64,000 bases of DNA from Auricularia sp. M13 (Eukaryota > Basidiomycota > Agaricomycetes > Auriculariales > Auriculariaceae). The position numbers were made by a program, and so were the translations under genes. The notes under the pieces were generated by a model. The model made no database searches, was not told where the DNA came from, and saw only the letters and a program-made list of their open reading frames with translations. Of this stretch, positions 11,871 to 23,960 are shown piece after piece (the stretch's first letter is position 1; every line of letters begins with the position of its first letter). The stretch spans positions 6,200,001-6,264,000 of the forward strand of contig CM073193.1 in NCBI GenBank assembly GCA_037042915.1. The letters run 5' to 3'.

Positions 11871-12132
11871 CATTACTCCCTTTTCTAACGAATTACCTAA
11901 CTCACTAATAGCTAATCTCGCTGCCCAGCATGTATTTATCGCCATGTAGCATTCCGCCACTCACGATCGCGAGTTGTATAGATGTAACTACAGCCGCATC
12001 TCTCACCCGTTTTACGCTATTCTCTCCACTACTAGACAAATAATACTTGCATTGTCGTGGCATGATCGTATAGCAGAGCAACGGACAGAGCGGGTACTAA
12101 CAGGAAACAGCGTGACAAAAAAAAGCAGCGGG

Positions 12133-12258
12133 AAAGCTCGGACAGCTAGGGAAGTGCATAGAGAGCTTGGGATAGCTAGTGAAATGCAACGAGAGCTGGG
12201 GATAGCCAATAAAATGCGAGGAAAGCTAATAAAGTGCGAGGAAAGCTGGGGGATAACT
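12133..12258. repeat. Degenerate minisatellite, about four units of roughly 30 bp
   Basis: Recurring words AGCTGGGGATAGC, AAATGC and GAGGAAAGCT follow one another with drift. The array overlaps the 3' end of the minus-strand F-box gene by a couple of bases, so it forms that gene's immediate 3' flank. Confidence 0.55.
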
Positions 12259-13876
12259 AGGGGCGCGGCAAGTACTGTTCGGTACTCCACTTGAATGAGT
12301 CCTCCGATTCGGAGTTCGTCTCGTCGAAAGGGAACGTGGTCGTGGTGCCGACGTAGACGGTTGCGGGGTATGAGCCTACGGACGTATGCTCTCGGCTCGT
12401 GAATTTGGGACCGAGGACGTTCAGGCGCTGCAGCTGAGGGGAGAAGCAGTCTTGGGCTAGCTTGGTCGCCAATTCGACGCACTGGTCCTCAGCCACATCG
12501 AGTTGGTTGGATCGTATCATGAAAGCAGGAGTTCGGGGTTCAAAGCAGAGCGTGAAGATACGTAACCGCGGGCATGCCGCAATGGGGCGGACGGCAGAGA
12601 TTTCCTCGAGCGTACCCTTGAGGAATAGCTCCTCCAGCGCATAGAACTCAAGGAACGCGTCCCGAAGCTCGGAGAGAGTCTGCCACTCGACCGCATAGAG
12701 GCGCAGTGCGCGCAGGCTGTGCCATAGGAGCGGGAGGATGCCCAAGAGGAAGGGTCCGGCCACGCCGCCCGAGAGACGGCGTACGAAGCCTTGCGCGTCG
12801 CGGACGCGGAGATGTGTGTGATGATATTCATCGAGCAGCGTGATGTCCTGGAGCTGGTCGACGATATCGCGAAAGAGTCCTTGGTCGAGAGGAGTGAGGT
12901 GGACGTTGCACTCGATGAGCCGGATTCGCGAGCACTCCAAGCGCGCCGTGAAGAACTGGACATGTCTGGCCGGGGTGTGGTGTGCCCGCAGAATCTGGAA
13001 CCCGCCCGATTTCTGACTGTATTCGCCCAGCAGCATGTGGTCGATGCACGTGCTGAGAAGAGGCTCGTCCCAAGACTGGTCTCCACATGCGTCCTCGCGC
13101 TGAGACAGGGGGAAAAACAATTCGAGCTGCCGGAGATGAGGGTTGGCCTGGATGATGGCGAAGAGGTCTGCCGGAGTGAGGCTGCTGGGGACATGGAGAA
13201 CGAGGACGCAGAGATGTCTGCAGGAGGCGACAACGCCGATGCCCCTCACGCCCCGCAAGAGTACAAGCTCATGCAGGGCCGGAAAACCTGTCTTCTCTGT
13301 TTGACTCTCATCCATACGAGGATCAATGAGCGCCAGAGGACCAGACCGGGGCTCGTCCCAGTGGACGTTCAGTCTCTCCAGCTGAGGCATCGCCGGAACG
13401 TGCAAGTAGGTTGCTTCCGGAGCCTTGCTAGAGAAACGCGCGGGACGCATTATATCGTCCAGGGAGAAGATGGCCGTCGGACCACGAGAGGGCGGCGGGA
13501 CGCGGATGGTCAGGCTACGCAGCCGGCCAAGATGCGGTGCGAGAGCAGCGAAAGCGGGATCGGGGGCTGAAGAGGGCCATGAGCTTTGCACCACGCAGAC
13601 ATCAAGAGGAGCCGCCTTGGACCGCGTAAGGAGCAGAGGCGCGCCAGTCCTGATTCTGTCGGTGTCGAACGTCAAGTCGGTCCACAGTATGGCCGTATTC
13701 AGCGCAATTTTGCGCCAGAAATGGCATACGTGAGTGGTCACGATGCGGTCGCGTAGTGGGAGGCGCAGAAAGACAAGGATGAGGATGTCTTCCGGCGGCT
13801 TGGCGATGTCGAATCCCACGGCCATCGCGTGCTTTGCTACCACACGGACAGCTTCCGGTCGAATGGGAGGAGACAT
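12257..13876 (-). CDS. F-box/leucine-rich protein
   Basis: 539 residues, single exon. The F-box lies near residues 27-75 (PPEDILILVFLRLPLRD, THVCHFWRKIAL, LWTDL). A linker RSKAAPLDV is shared with the interrupted F-box gene at 43405-54364. The body is a run of irregular leucine-rich segments (LHELVLLRGVRGIG, LEELFLKGTLEEIS, LRIFTLCFE). The predicted role is a substrate adaptor of an SCF ubiquitin ligase. Length matches the paralogues in this window (534 and about 536 residues). Stop and start are clean and nothing is missing. The target is unknown. Confidence 0.85.
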   Translation of the reverse strand: MSPPIRPEAVRVVAKHAMAVGFDIAKPPEDILILVFLRLPLRDRIVTTHVCHFWRKIALNTAILWTDLTFDTDRIRTGAPLLLTRSKAAPLDVCVVQSSWPSSAPDPAFAALAPHLGRLRSLTIRVPPPSRGPTAIFSLDDIMRPARFSSKAPEATYLHVPAMPQLERLNVHWDEPRSGPLALIDPRMDESQTEKTGFPALHELVLLRGVRGIGVVASCRHLCVLVLHVPSSLTPADLFAIIQANPHLRQLELFFPLSQREDACGDQSWDEPLLSTCIDHMLLGEYSQKSGGFQILRAHHTPARHVQFFTARLECSRIRLIECNVHLTPLDQGLFRDIVDQLQDITLLDEYHHTHLRVRDAQGFVRRLSGGVAGPFLLGILPLLWHSLRALRLYAVEWQTLSELRDAFLEFYALEELFLKGTLEEISAVRPIAACPRLRIFTLCFEPRTPAFMIRSNQLDVAEDQCVELATKLAQDCFSPQLQRLNVLGPKFTSREHTSVGSYPATVYVGTTTTFPFDETNSESEDSFKWSTEQYLPRP

Positions 13877-15573
13877 GGTAAAATCCTCAGTAGTCCCGAT
13901 ACACGCTAGCTATCCAGGAACAGTGGCTCTGGAGTGCGTGCTGGCAGGGCAATAGCATGAGCATTACCAATATACGCAACTCACAACTGTGGCGGACGCT
14001 TACCTGACGTCGCCTGCACTCGAGAATCGGCAAGCGCCCGCAGCTTCAGTATCTGAAGCCTCTGGCGATGCGGAAGGGCTGGCGGCGTATGCCTGCGGTA
14101 GTGTAGGAGAGCAAGATAGCAATCGGATCATGCCGCTTTTCACAACACATCTTGCGGACTGCCGCATGAGGTAATTTCAGCCTCTGTGCCCGACCCTGTC
14201 GCGGACCGGCTGGTAGTGAACCAATGTGGCTTCAACAGGCTGTTTTCGGCCTTCCTTACCAGTATCGTCGCCTCTCACACGACGCAGCATGGGTGTTGCA
14301 AAATCGCGGTGAAGGCTGCGCATGCCATAATCACAGCATTGCCTGAGTCGCAGCTGCCGCGGCATTAAATCGGATCCCCGGGCAGACGAGGGCAACGCGG
14401 GTGTCTCTACATTTCGTATAGGCCGGGCCGAAACCCAGAGGCGTCTAGCTGCCCACGAATGATCATGAGCCCTTTACTGGCGCCGGATGGTGCCTTCGTG
14501 CTGAGCTTCGCGACTGCGAGGTAAGTATGCGACTGGTGAATCCGCAACAGTTGCTAGGACAGTGACGTTCAAAGCGATGCGGACGTGGCAAGTCAGCTGG
14601 ACCGATGAGAAGTTCCAGGCGGTCCGATGAGAAGTTCCAGGCGGTGAATGCTGAGGAATCCAAAGCAGAGAGAATACCCGCATGCCAAAGGTCTCCGGAG
14701 AGGGAAATGAGATGTCACCGGCTCGCCAATGAGGAGCGGACAGTAGAAGAGGCTGTCCCTGTCTTCCATGTATCGATGACTGCAAATGCGAAACGCAGGG
14801 GATCAATGGCGTCGGATATCCGTGAGCATGTCAGCGACATTGCTTACAGAATTCCGAGTCACGGAGCTCCGTTGAATGGTCCCGGGGTTGCAAGGTGGAG
14901 GGAGCTTTGGAACTGTCCTAGGGCACGCCATTTGCACGGTCTTCTTCACGCGCAGGCTGCCTGGTCATAAAGCCAGTTGGCCACCAAGCAATGCGAGAGC
15001 CAGATCCTGCAGGCTGCAGCTCGGACGAGCTGCGACTTCCGACGGTGTTCAAGGACCTGTATCGGCGGGGGAAGGCATGCTTAATCATTTTGCGAGAGGT
15101 AGCAATGATCTGTTAAATTGTTTACCGTACCTCCCGTAGCGAAGAGTGCGAAGCGGATGCACGACCTTCTATCAATGTCTGTAACCTCTGCATGTTCGTG
15201 AGAAGTTAGCGCTTGCGATCCTGCAGCCGTACCTGTCTATACTAGCTTAAAGGGGCCTCGAGTCTTGACGCAAGCACACGGGATTCGCGTGCTTCGCGAT
15301 GAGGGACGAGGCGCCTTTCCAAGCATTCGGTACGCCGCCCATCTACACAAGCTCGGGCAGTATGTTCAATGAAATCTATCGAAATGCGCAATATATCGGC
15401 GTTAACAGGTCAATCCGACTCTCCGCAACGTGCGGCGAGGCCAAACCAGGTGGGGGGACATGGTGGCTCAAGAAAGAGTGTTCGTTTCCGGTTAGCGCCC
15501 GTCCCGACGCGTTGGGCGCTTTCATTTGTCGTTGCATTGTTCTCTTCTTTTGGGCAACCACAACAGGTTGATA
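13877..15573. other. Intergenic, no gene recognised
   Basis: Only short frames without recognisable domains. A perfect 21-bp tandem duplication (CCGATGAGAAGTTCCAGGCGG) sits near 14603-14644. It is otherwise featureless to the eye. Confidence 0.45.
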
Positions 15574-16021
15574 ATGCTGTTTCTTCCAGTTCATCTTCCC
15601 TGGCCAATTCTGCTGCATGCGCTCGGACTGGTATCCGTGGGCCTTGTTGTCCTCTTTTCTACACCGCAGCGTCCGGGCGAGGACAAGTCAGTCCTTGGGA
15701 TAGCGACCATCGCTCTGGGCGTGGCATGTATAGAGTCATTCTTTTGCGCTCAGTCGAACTATCACTGAGCGCTCCAGCACAGACATAGCGACGGCATATG
15801 TGCCACAGGAAGAAAACCAGTTCCTCCATGCAAGCGTGCCAGTTCGCATGCTGCTTGGTCTTTTGGCCGGCATTCGATGGGCGATGATTCGGCGCCGCGA
15901 TTCACGCATCTACGACAGTGCGAACGCCCTTCTTGTCATCGCGGCGTATGACGGCTTGGGCGGCGCGGCATTGGGATGGTATCTGGGTTCATACGGCGGA
16001 AAAACTATCGCGCACCGATGA
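15574..16021 (+). CDS. Small membrane protein, conserved in basidiomycetes
   Basis: Two exons (15574-15727 and 15789-16021, intron 60 nt, GT-AG) give 128 residues. A first hydrophobic helix (ILLHALGLVSVGLVVLF) is followed by a second (VLGIATIALGVAS). Next come a conserved-looking core, ENQFLHASVPVRMLLGLLAG, and a C-terminal Gly-rich helix (AAYDGLGGAALGWYLG). I recall similar small proteins annotated as hypothetical in many Agaricomycetes, with the same E-NQFLHASVP-R core and D-GLGG motif. The function is unknown; three to four membrane passes are plausible. The splice joins the frames precisely, which supports the model. Confidence 0.75.
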
Positions 16022-16629
16022 AGCCAGGGTCAGGCTCATGTCATTCTCTGGGGTTGCAGAACCGTTGACTTTCTGTATAGACGACCCAATCATCTTCTCA
16101 AACGAATCATAGGCATTTCCTCCGCACAGGCATTCCCGGCGATTTTTCAGGCCGACTTTGAGCGCCTTCTTTCCTGCAGCAGGTTGACACATTGCAAGAC
16201 TGGATGTGTGCCGCAGCTCAGGGTAGGGAGATGGATGTCTCTTTTCCCACACGTCTTGTCGGCCGAAGACGTCCATATTGCTCCCTTTCTGTGCCAATGC
16301 CTGGCCCCTCCACCGCGTTACGAGTCCTTGACGAGCTCGGGATGCGCGCATGCTGAAGAGGTTCAAGATTTCTCAGTTTCAGAATCAACGTCGCCATGAT
16401 GTTATTGGTACGAAACGAGATGCCAGTAGCCCGAAGTATAGTCCCTGAATGTCCGTAGAACTAATAGAGTTCATAATGCACCTCACAGGATGGAAGAATC
16501 ACCGATACAATTTGCGGTGAACGGGCGACGTGTGGTCAAGTAAATATCTTCGACCAGTCGCAACATCGACGTTTCGAAGATTCAGCTTCGGCCTCCGAAG
16601 CGGTCTCGAAAAGCAAGCGTACGGGATGC
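16022..16629. other. Intergenic, nothing recognised
   Basis: Lies between the small membrane-protein gene and the 3' end of the minus-strand kinase gene. It includes that gene's probable 3' flank. I see no repeat or RNA gene. Confidence 0.4.
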
Positions 16630-17809
16630 TCAGCTAAGGAAGGCTGAGGGGAACCCGAGTCTAGGCCGTACCGAAGCCAGCTGGCGCCTGTATGCACGAG
16701 CTGAGTCGTGTGTGGGCAAGGCACGGGCTGGCGATCGCTGCCAGTAGTTGCTGCGCCGACTGTAGCACAGTCGCACCAGGGCAGCCACGAGGCCCCGTTG
16801 CAGATGTGCAAGCTGTACTGCTGTCTCAGCCTCGCATTCGTCCAGGGTATCATGAAGCTGACCCGTATAACATAGAAAACGACTCTTTGGCGAAATTGAG
16901 TGCGATTTCGGGAAACGCGCGCTTGAAGGCGCGAATCAAACCCAGAGAGAAATCGCCCAGTATGGCTTTTGCTTCTGGGCCTATCCGGGTAGACTTGGAA
17001 AACAAGAATAGATACGCAGCTATAATTCTCAAGGGTGAGCCAACGTCGCATGGGAGGGTTCGGGAGAGGATGGAACTCACTGAATCTCGCGACATCTAGG
17101 CCAATGCGCCCCATTCCCGCGAACTCCCAGTCTATCACTGCGACCTTTGGCAACCCGTCTTCCCCAGGCACGATGAAGACGTTAGCGTGCCACATGTCGC
17201 CGTGGGAGAAGGCCAGACGATCCCCAGGGAGGCGATCCTTGTCGGCGTCGAAACGCAGCCAGGTCTCGTCGAGGGCCGCGCTCAGGCTCTCCGCATCGGG
17301 AATACCGCACGCCTCGAGCGTGCGGCGTAGCGGCCTGACTGTGGCGTTGAAGAGCACCGCATCCGCGTCCGGGTTGGAGAAATGGGTGCGCAGGCCGTCC
17401 AGCGCGCTCGGTGGCAAAGCCCACGTGGCCGCATGCAGGGTCCCCAGAAAGCGGCCCAGCGCGGCCCCAAGGCACGCCGCGTTTGTGCTTGTCGGGAGCG
17501 GAGATGCGAAAAGCCAATCTGCGACGGGAACCAGCTTGCCCAGGTCCGTCTGAAGCAGGACGTGCTGCTCCGGGGAGTAATGAAGAAGCTCAGGAACGAC
17601 TATTTGGGGATGTTGCCGCAGCAGATGCAGTGTTGAGGGCGGGAGAAGACTCCTAAGCGAAATGCTGCCAGAGAAAAGTTCCAGTGCACGAGCCTCCATC
17701 GCCTAATAACGGTTTAAGCATTGGAATCGAAGAAAAAAGCATTGCGCACCAGTCTCACGGGACTGAAGGGCACCTCTGGGCCTGGGTATCGCAGTGAAGC
17801 TGGAGCGTG
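16630..17809 (-). pseudogene. Choline/aminoglycoside-kinase-like gene, 3' part (split by a LINE)
   Basis: C-terminal part of a protein-kinase-like small-molecule kinase (APH/ChoK fold). Exons on the minus strand: 17809-17750 (ends in PFSPVRL), 17702-17081 and 17019 onward. It carries the helix-C motif EARAL, the catalytic loop FSHGDMWHANVF (His-Gly-Asp with the following Asn) and the metal-binding VAVIDWEFAG. A helical C-lobe (TAYLFLFSKS to SFSMLYG) follows. The nucleotide loop and ATP-binding Lys lie 11.8 kb away at 29613-29851, beyond the LINE. The splice pattern after SFSMLYG is not clear, so the 16630 end is tentative; the frame stays open to 16536. The substrate is unknown. As the coding exon is interrupted, this allele should be null. 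Confidence 0.8.
17796..17809. repeat. Left target-site duplication of the LINE
   Basis: GAAGCTGGAGCGTG, identical to 29613-29626, directly after the LINE poly(A). It lies in the kinase coding exon (reverse strand: codons for HAPAS). Confidence 0.9.
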
Positions 17810-20800
17810 GCTCGGGTCAGCTCACGCTGGCTTACCCGCTATGCACATCCAGCAGGCTATTCCCTGCCGCAAGCCATGCTATTACGGCGGATGTGTCGTT
17901 CGGTACGAACGGGGGGACATTGACGTAGTGTGCACGACCTGCACGGCGCACGCCGGTATATTGCGTCTCCAGTTTCCACTCCAGTACGTCCTTCTCCCAT
18001 CTTGCCGAGCTTTTCCTCACCCGAAATCGCAGCGGTCGTAATAGAACTTCATTACGTGCAGTCACGCTTTCTGCATTTTCCCCGTTGAGACGCTCATCAA
18101 TAACCGCGGACTTGTCTTGCGGCTGAAGAACAACCACACTTGCATCGACAAGTACTCGGGGTACGGTTACTTGATGCTACAGTGGAACGAGGGGCCGACA
18201 GATGGCTTCAGAGGCTCCTTCCATCCCGGTTATCCGAGTCGATAGATCGGGGACGGCACATGCTGGACGATCAAGCTCAACGTTGCGCGACTCATCAGAG
18301 ACATTGATCCCTATTCCGGCGAGCTCGAGGTTATGGCAGTTGAGTCTGACTATCCGTACAGGATCAACGGCTTCATGTTCGACTATGAGGGTACACATGG
18401 TCCTACGATGACGGGTGGACGATTATGGTACCCTCGCCATGAGTGCGACCTCGTCACCCATGGTTCGCTGTCATACTCGTATGCCGTCGGTCCCGATTTT
18501 CTCACCAATGAATCCGTTATCTACATCTCCGCGCGCATTTGTAACGGAGAGCGCCGCAAACACAGGAGGGTGGGGGGGCTTCTTCCCGGACCACCATGTC
18601 CGGCAAACGCGCACAACGCAGAAGCAATACCAACCCCCCCAGGAGCACTCAGCACGGCCTAAAAGCTATGGCAGAGCGCTAGAACGCAATCTATAAGATT
18701 TTCTTGTACATGCAAGTGCGTGGTGGGCGTGTAGCGTATCGAAGCAACATCGCCCGGCTCGAGAGTAGTAACACGAGCAATAAGGAAAGCGGGCCCGACT
18801 GCATGTTCGCAGCCGCCTGCGTGGCTATACCAGCGAGTGCCGAGCAAGCTGTCACAGCGAACGCGCGCGCTGCAGCTCGCAGCGATGAGCCGTATAAGCG
18901 CCAGTAACAGCGCGGCCTGCCAAGAGCAAGTCCAGCGCAGAAAATCGAGGACTGGTGCAGCGCTAGGGTGGGGGCCAGCATAGGCACCCTCGCGACCCAA
19001 TGCGAGGGGTTGAGCGTGCTGGACGCCGTGGGCATCAACCCAACCATCGACCGGCAATAGAGATAGCCGGAATCCCCGGGAGCGCCCGATATATGCCCCC
19101 GGCGCTAGATCAGCGGATGCCGCTACTCGAACGCAGGCCCGAACTTGCAAAATACGCAATCGCTGGCCGCTCCGGGCACAGTAACGTCTCGGAAAGCCCC
19201 AAGTGTACGAAAATGGATTGTAGGGCACTTGTAGACATGTATCGCAGTCGCCCCATAATTGGGGACAAAAAGCCAATTCCTAGCCCTGCGCCACCTGCAA
19301 AGGATGCCTCTGTTCCACGACTACCAATCCACCAGCAGCAAAGCTAACAGTGCAGGATGCGCGAATCCTCCTCGTGCTGGAGGAATGGAAGCCGCAGAAG
19401 AAAAACGCCTTCCTCAGGACGCCCAGGGGATTCGCGACGACCTCTCCTCGGTTTAAAGACGGAGAAAAGGCGAACAGAACCCCAAACTCGATTCCCCCTT
19501 CGAACATGGACGACGACCATGACCCCGCCGCAGACTTTGTCTGGGAGCCAATTCCAGGCTTTCCCATTCCGAGGCCGAGCTCTCCCGGGCATGTAGGCCT
19601 GCTACTCCGCAACAGCGACCAATGCAAGCTTTCGATCGCCCACGTACACCAGACGCTCAGCGAGCCAGCTCCTCCCAGGAGTGTCGGATGGCGCCTCGTC
19701 GGCGTCGCCGACATCCGACCTGAGCGCTGGTGAGCCCACTGACCTGGCCATGCCCACGGGGCCCCCTTCTCATAACGTTTAGACCGCGTGGGAGCCCACC
19801 TTGACAGGCCCACCAGTGGCGACGACGACAAAGTGCCGGTCACGGCGAGCTCGCATGCACGGCCGTGCGAGCCGGTAACGCCGAAGATCACGCCGGAACC
19901 CAGCCGCGAGTCCTCGCACAGCGGCGAGGACGCCAAGCCAACAAAGAAGCGCAAGAGGCGCGCGCCGCCGCGGCCAGCCACCCCGACGTGGACGGCCGCT
20001 GCATCCATCGACGCTGTGCTCAGCCAGGGCTGCCCGCCGGACACGAGAGCACGAGCGCGCATGCTATGCCTCGGCGGCTGCGGTGGATCATGGGCGAGGA
20101 ACGACGCGCGTGAGACGCACTGGGGCGGAACCCGGCGTGTGAGGCCAGACACGTACGCGCCATCCAAGGAACACCGCATGTAATAGACTACAACCGCTCG
20201 CTCGTGCTCCGCCAGCAAGCTAGAGCCAGGAAGCAGAGCGCAAAATAGATTTTGATATGAGTGCTACGCATGATCCCGATATATATATCGGTGCCACGTC
20301 AGCAAGTTATATATTTCCAATACATAAGAGCCGCCAGGCCCCGCCGGAGCTGCCCGTTTAGGAAGCCGCCTTCGAGAAATCGCCGCCTGGGGCTCGCTGA
20401 CACGGGCCGCACGACGCGGATTGCAATAAAGGTCACCGGACGAGTACTTATCCACCCGGCCGGGTCTTTGTAACCGAGTTACGTCATAATGGCCTAGACC
20501 CGGAGCAATTCCCGATGCCAAGCACGTCGTGGCTCCCACAAATACCCCCGGCGGCAGCTGCCCCGGGCTTGCCCTCTCCCCAATCCTTGGCCCGTCCTGA
20601 CCTGCGCTCAACTTCGCCCCCGGATGCGACGACCACCGCACTGGTGCCGACCATCTGACAGCGCCGGCCGACGCGCTTCCATCCGCCTGCTGCCTGGCCA
20701 GCGAGTAGGAAGTCGTACTCGTCCGGACCGCCGAAACTGCAGCCCCGCGAGCTGACAGGCGACGAGCTCTCCCATCCTCAGCATGCTGTCGTAGGCAAGC

Positions 20801-20939
20801 TCCCGGAAGGCGAAGTGAGGCGAACGGCCCTCTCTACGTGACGCCCGTAATGATATATCTAGACCGCTGCCTTTGCCATCGAGAGCCACCCTCCACCTCC
20901 TTGCCCAACAGCACCCAGCGCGCAACCAGCCCCATCAAA
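17810..20939 (+). other. Long 5' region of the LINE with coding-like pieces of unknown origin
   Basis: No complete gene is recognised. Around 17840-18550 there are protein-like stretches: PCYYGGCVVRYERGDIDVVC, then, after a possible intron with a consensus GTACGT donor near 17983, NNRGLVLRLKNNHTCIDKYS, GYGYLMLQWNEGPTDGF and IGDGTCWTIKLNVARLIRDI. One in-frame TAG near 18243 separates the last two. Two further frames (19506-19733, and 19788-20183 with a KKRKRRAPP basic patch) have no domain I know. This may be an element-specific leader, a captured host fragment, or older nested insertions. Confidence 0.45.
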
Positions 20940-23571
20940 ATGACCAACGACATCTTCCGCGGCGACGAGAGCGTATACGCTCCGCCTCCCCCGCCCACCT
21001 TGGGCGACTACGTCTATCCAGCCCTCCAAGCTACTACTGGAGAGTCGCTGACCCCGGCGTCCCCCTCGGACTCACTCAATGCCGAGGCCAGCTTCACCCC
21101 GGCTCGCCCGGCCACCGTCCGCAAGGCCGAGGACGCACTCTCCCCGACCCGCGAAAAATCGGCGCAAGACGCTCGCTGGGCGCGCCGCAAGGCCTCAATG
21201 GACACCCCCGTCGAGCCGTCGCCCCTCGTGGACCCGGCGGCCGCACTCGCCGACCCGGAGCCTCCGGCCAAGGAGACGCCGACTCCCACGCCCGCGCCCT
21301 CAGCGCCAGCTGAAGGCGGCACCGCCGCCACCGTCGCCACGGCCTCTGGACCCATCAGGCGCGCCGTCCAGACCCGCCCTCGCGCCGCAACTATCGTTCA
21401 CGACAAGGCGCCCGTCCGTCCAACGCGCCAGAGGTTCACGGCACGCGCGACCAGCCGGGAGTCCGTGCGACGCAGCTCGACGAGGCCAGGCTGCGCGGGG
21501 ACCGCCGGATACGTAAGCCACACCTCGTCCAGGCCCATTCCATCATACTCACTTACGCAGTTCATGACCGCGGACGAGGCGCCGCCCAGCAAAGTTCCGA
21601 GCGCGCCAGCCGTCGAGAAGAGCCTTGCGGTATGTGACATGGCACGCTCACCAGCTACACATCCTAATTGATGACAGAGCACGGACATGGACATCTCATC
21701 CGGCCAGCCTGTCGTCGCGGCGAACAAAACCGATGACGGAGACAGCGACCCCGACTTTTTCTTGAAGGCCAAGGACCTCCCCCCCAACCCTGACTCGCCG
21801 ACCGCAGCGCATACGCCCGCCAACGTGTGCGGGACCACCAGCACGCACAGCGCCTCCAGGAATGGCGCGAGAACTCTGCTATTGTGTCGCGCACGGCCGC
21901 CGCGAAGAACCTGCGCCAGCACTCGCGGTCCCCGCCTAGGATGCGCAGCAGCACCGTGGTCCGCACCCGCATCGCCGCGTACGCTATACCGCGGCACCCA
22001 GCGTCGGCCCAGGCGCGCACGTCCCGGGCCGCCAACGCGGACGAGCCTGCCAGCGCGGCCCCCCCGCTGTCCCCCCCAGCCAGGTCGTCGGCCCCTCCTC
22101 CACGCTCGGCGCCGCCATCAGTCTCACCCCAGGGTGCCGCGCCGCCCCTAGCTGCCCCAGCGCAGCCTCAGCCCGTCCCCCCGCAGGACGCGCACCTGCC
22201 GCAGCAAGCTGCCTTCGACGTCGACATGGACGACGCTGACGACCTTTACGACATTCCCGCGGCGCAGCGCCTCGCGAAGAGTCCGCGGCCGACTCTGACT
22301 CCGAAAACTCAGAGGCCAACTTCCAGCCCGTCGAGCAGGCCGCCGAAGCTGAAGCAGTCCCGCACATCGTCGTCCCCGAGCTCGCAAACGCCCGCTGCCA
22401 CGTCGGCGTCTCCTCCGACGACCGCAAGATCGACGGCATGGAGGCCGACTATCACCTCGACGGTTTGGACCCCGACATGAGGAAGGCATGGGACGGGTAC
22501 GCCGGCCCCAAATTCCTCGTCCTCCTTGACCGCGTCGGCGACACGAAGGAGCTGCGCGAAATGCGCGAGGAGGACGACATGGTTATCGTCGCGAAGGTCA
22601 AGAAGGACTTCGCCGACGCCGGCTTGACTGCCGACTTCGCGATAGCCAAGTGGGTCCGCGGCGCGCCGGAGAAGAGGCACCCGTACACGCTCCTCGCCTT
22701 CAACGTCTCCGGCCGCCAGCGACATATCGTCCTTCGCTACCACATGTGGGTACTGGGCAACACCAACTTCATCGCCGCGCGCTACCACCTCGAGGCGTCC
22801 GACTTCTTCGGCACCGTCGTCGGCACCAACCAGGACGCAGGGGAGATTCACGCCGCATGTGAGCGCTGGGCCAATGAGGCCGACGTCATCGAGGTCTTTG
22901 TAAAGTACGCCGCCGCCCCATCTCCTCCCGGCTCCTCCTCCCTTCCTTTCTCTCAGATCTGACACCACCGTTCGTGTAGGCACTTTGACAAACACCCCGA
23001 CGTCCCGGTCGCGGTGCTTGTCGAGCAGTTCATCGCCTCGATCCGCGTCGAACCCATCTCGATTACGGACAAGGTTCTGCAAGTCACCACGACCCAGCAC
23101 AACGTGTACGCGTACGCAGGCTATCTCTCGCGCGAGCTCCACCGCGAGCTGCGCGGCATCATTCGCGCCATCCCGCTCGTCAACCAGTTCAAGAACACGG
23201 GCTACATGGCCAACCCCGGATGGACGTGCCTCACGTGCGGCGCTCTCTCGCACCCCACAGGCCACTGCCCGTCCAAGAACGTCCCGGGCTGGCACCGCCC
23301 CTGGAAGAAGCAGGCGCCAGGCACCACGGCCCTCGTAGGCCCGGCCAACCCGCCCCACCAGCCGTCCAGCAACGCACGCGGCGGTCGAGGAGGTGCCTTC
23401 CGCGGCATCTCGCAGCGCGCGCGGGCACCGGCGCTCAGGCACGCGGCGGCCGCACGCGGAGGTGGCCATGCTCGCGGCAACGCTCAGGCTGGCCGCGGCG
23501 GACAGGGAGCTGGCACACGTGGTGGTCGCGGCGGCGGTCGCGGCGGCCGCGGCCGTGGATACGCTCTTTAG
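20940..23571 (+). pseudogene. LINE ORF1 (Gag-like, zinc knuckle), with introns and frame breaks
   Basis: Starts at MTNDIFRGDESVYAP. A Pro/Ala/Ser-rich disordered N-terminal third is followed by an acidic patch (FDVDMDDADDLYDIP) and a folded domain (GLDPDMRKAWDGYAG to EADVIEVFVK). Then come a CCHC knuckle CLTCGALSHPTGHC near 23230 and an RGG-rich C-terminus. Two canonical introns fit: 21630-21677 with a CTAAT branch site and 22905-22979 with CTGAC. Two single-base-type frame changes are also needed, near 21793 and near 22275, so this copy looks damaged. The RNA-binding role is inferred from the knuckle and RGG tail. Confidence 0.75.
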
Positions 23572-23960
23572 AAAGACCCCCCCCCCGTCCTCTACCCCCG
23601 CCCCCTTTTTCCCTTCTCCTCTACTCTGTGCGCCCTAGCTGGATGTACACGACGAGCCGCGCAATAGCATGACTTGACCTGCACGCTTCTAGACGTGTCC
23701 TTGTGTTTACACCCCGAATGAACTGAGTGCTTGCGACTTGATGCCCCTTCTTGACGCGCTAGCTGCGCAGAGAGATACAAAGTCGACGTTGCCTGAACCG
23801 GCGGCAATGTACCGAATACACTGGTCGGCCCAAATATACTAGCCGGCAACGGGATAGGAAAGCCGACTTAGTGTTAATGCGATGCATGAGGAGAGGAAAC
23901 GGCAGCCTATTTAGGCTTCGAACGCGCCGTGCGGAGACGCTTAAGCCTGACTGAAACTCT

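Noticed and set aside
12791-13570. 259-residue plus-strand frame in the F-box gene
   Set aside because: Antisense shadow. The minus strand has the F-box and leucine-rich repeats.
19280-20218. 312-residue minus-strand protein in the LINE leader
   Set aside because: No domain, composition of random GC-rich sequence.
22309-23469. 386-residue minus-strand protein opposite LINE ORF1
   Set aside because: Shadow of ORF1. The plus strand carries the zinc knuckle and RGG tail.
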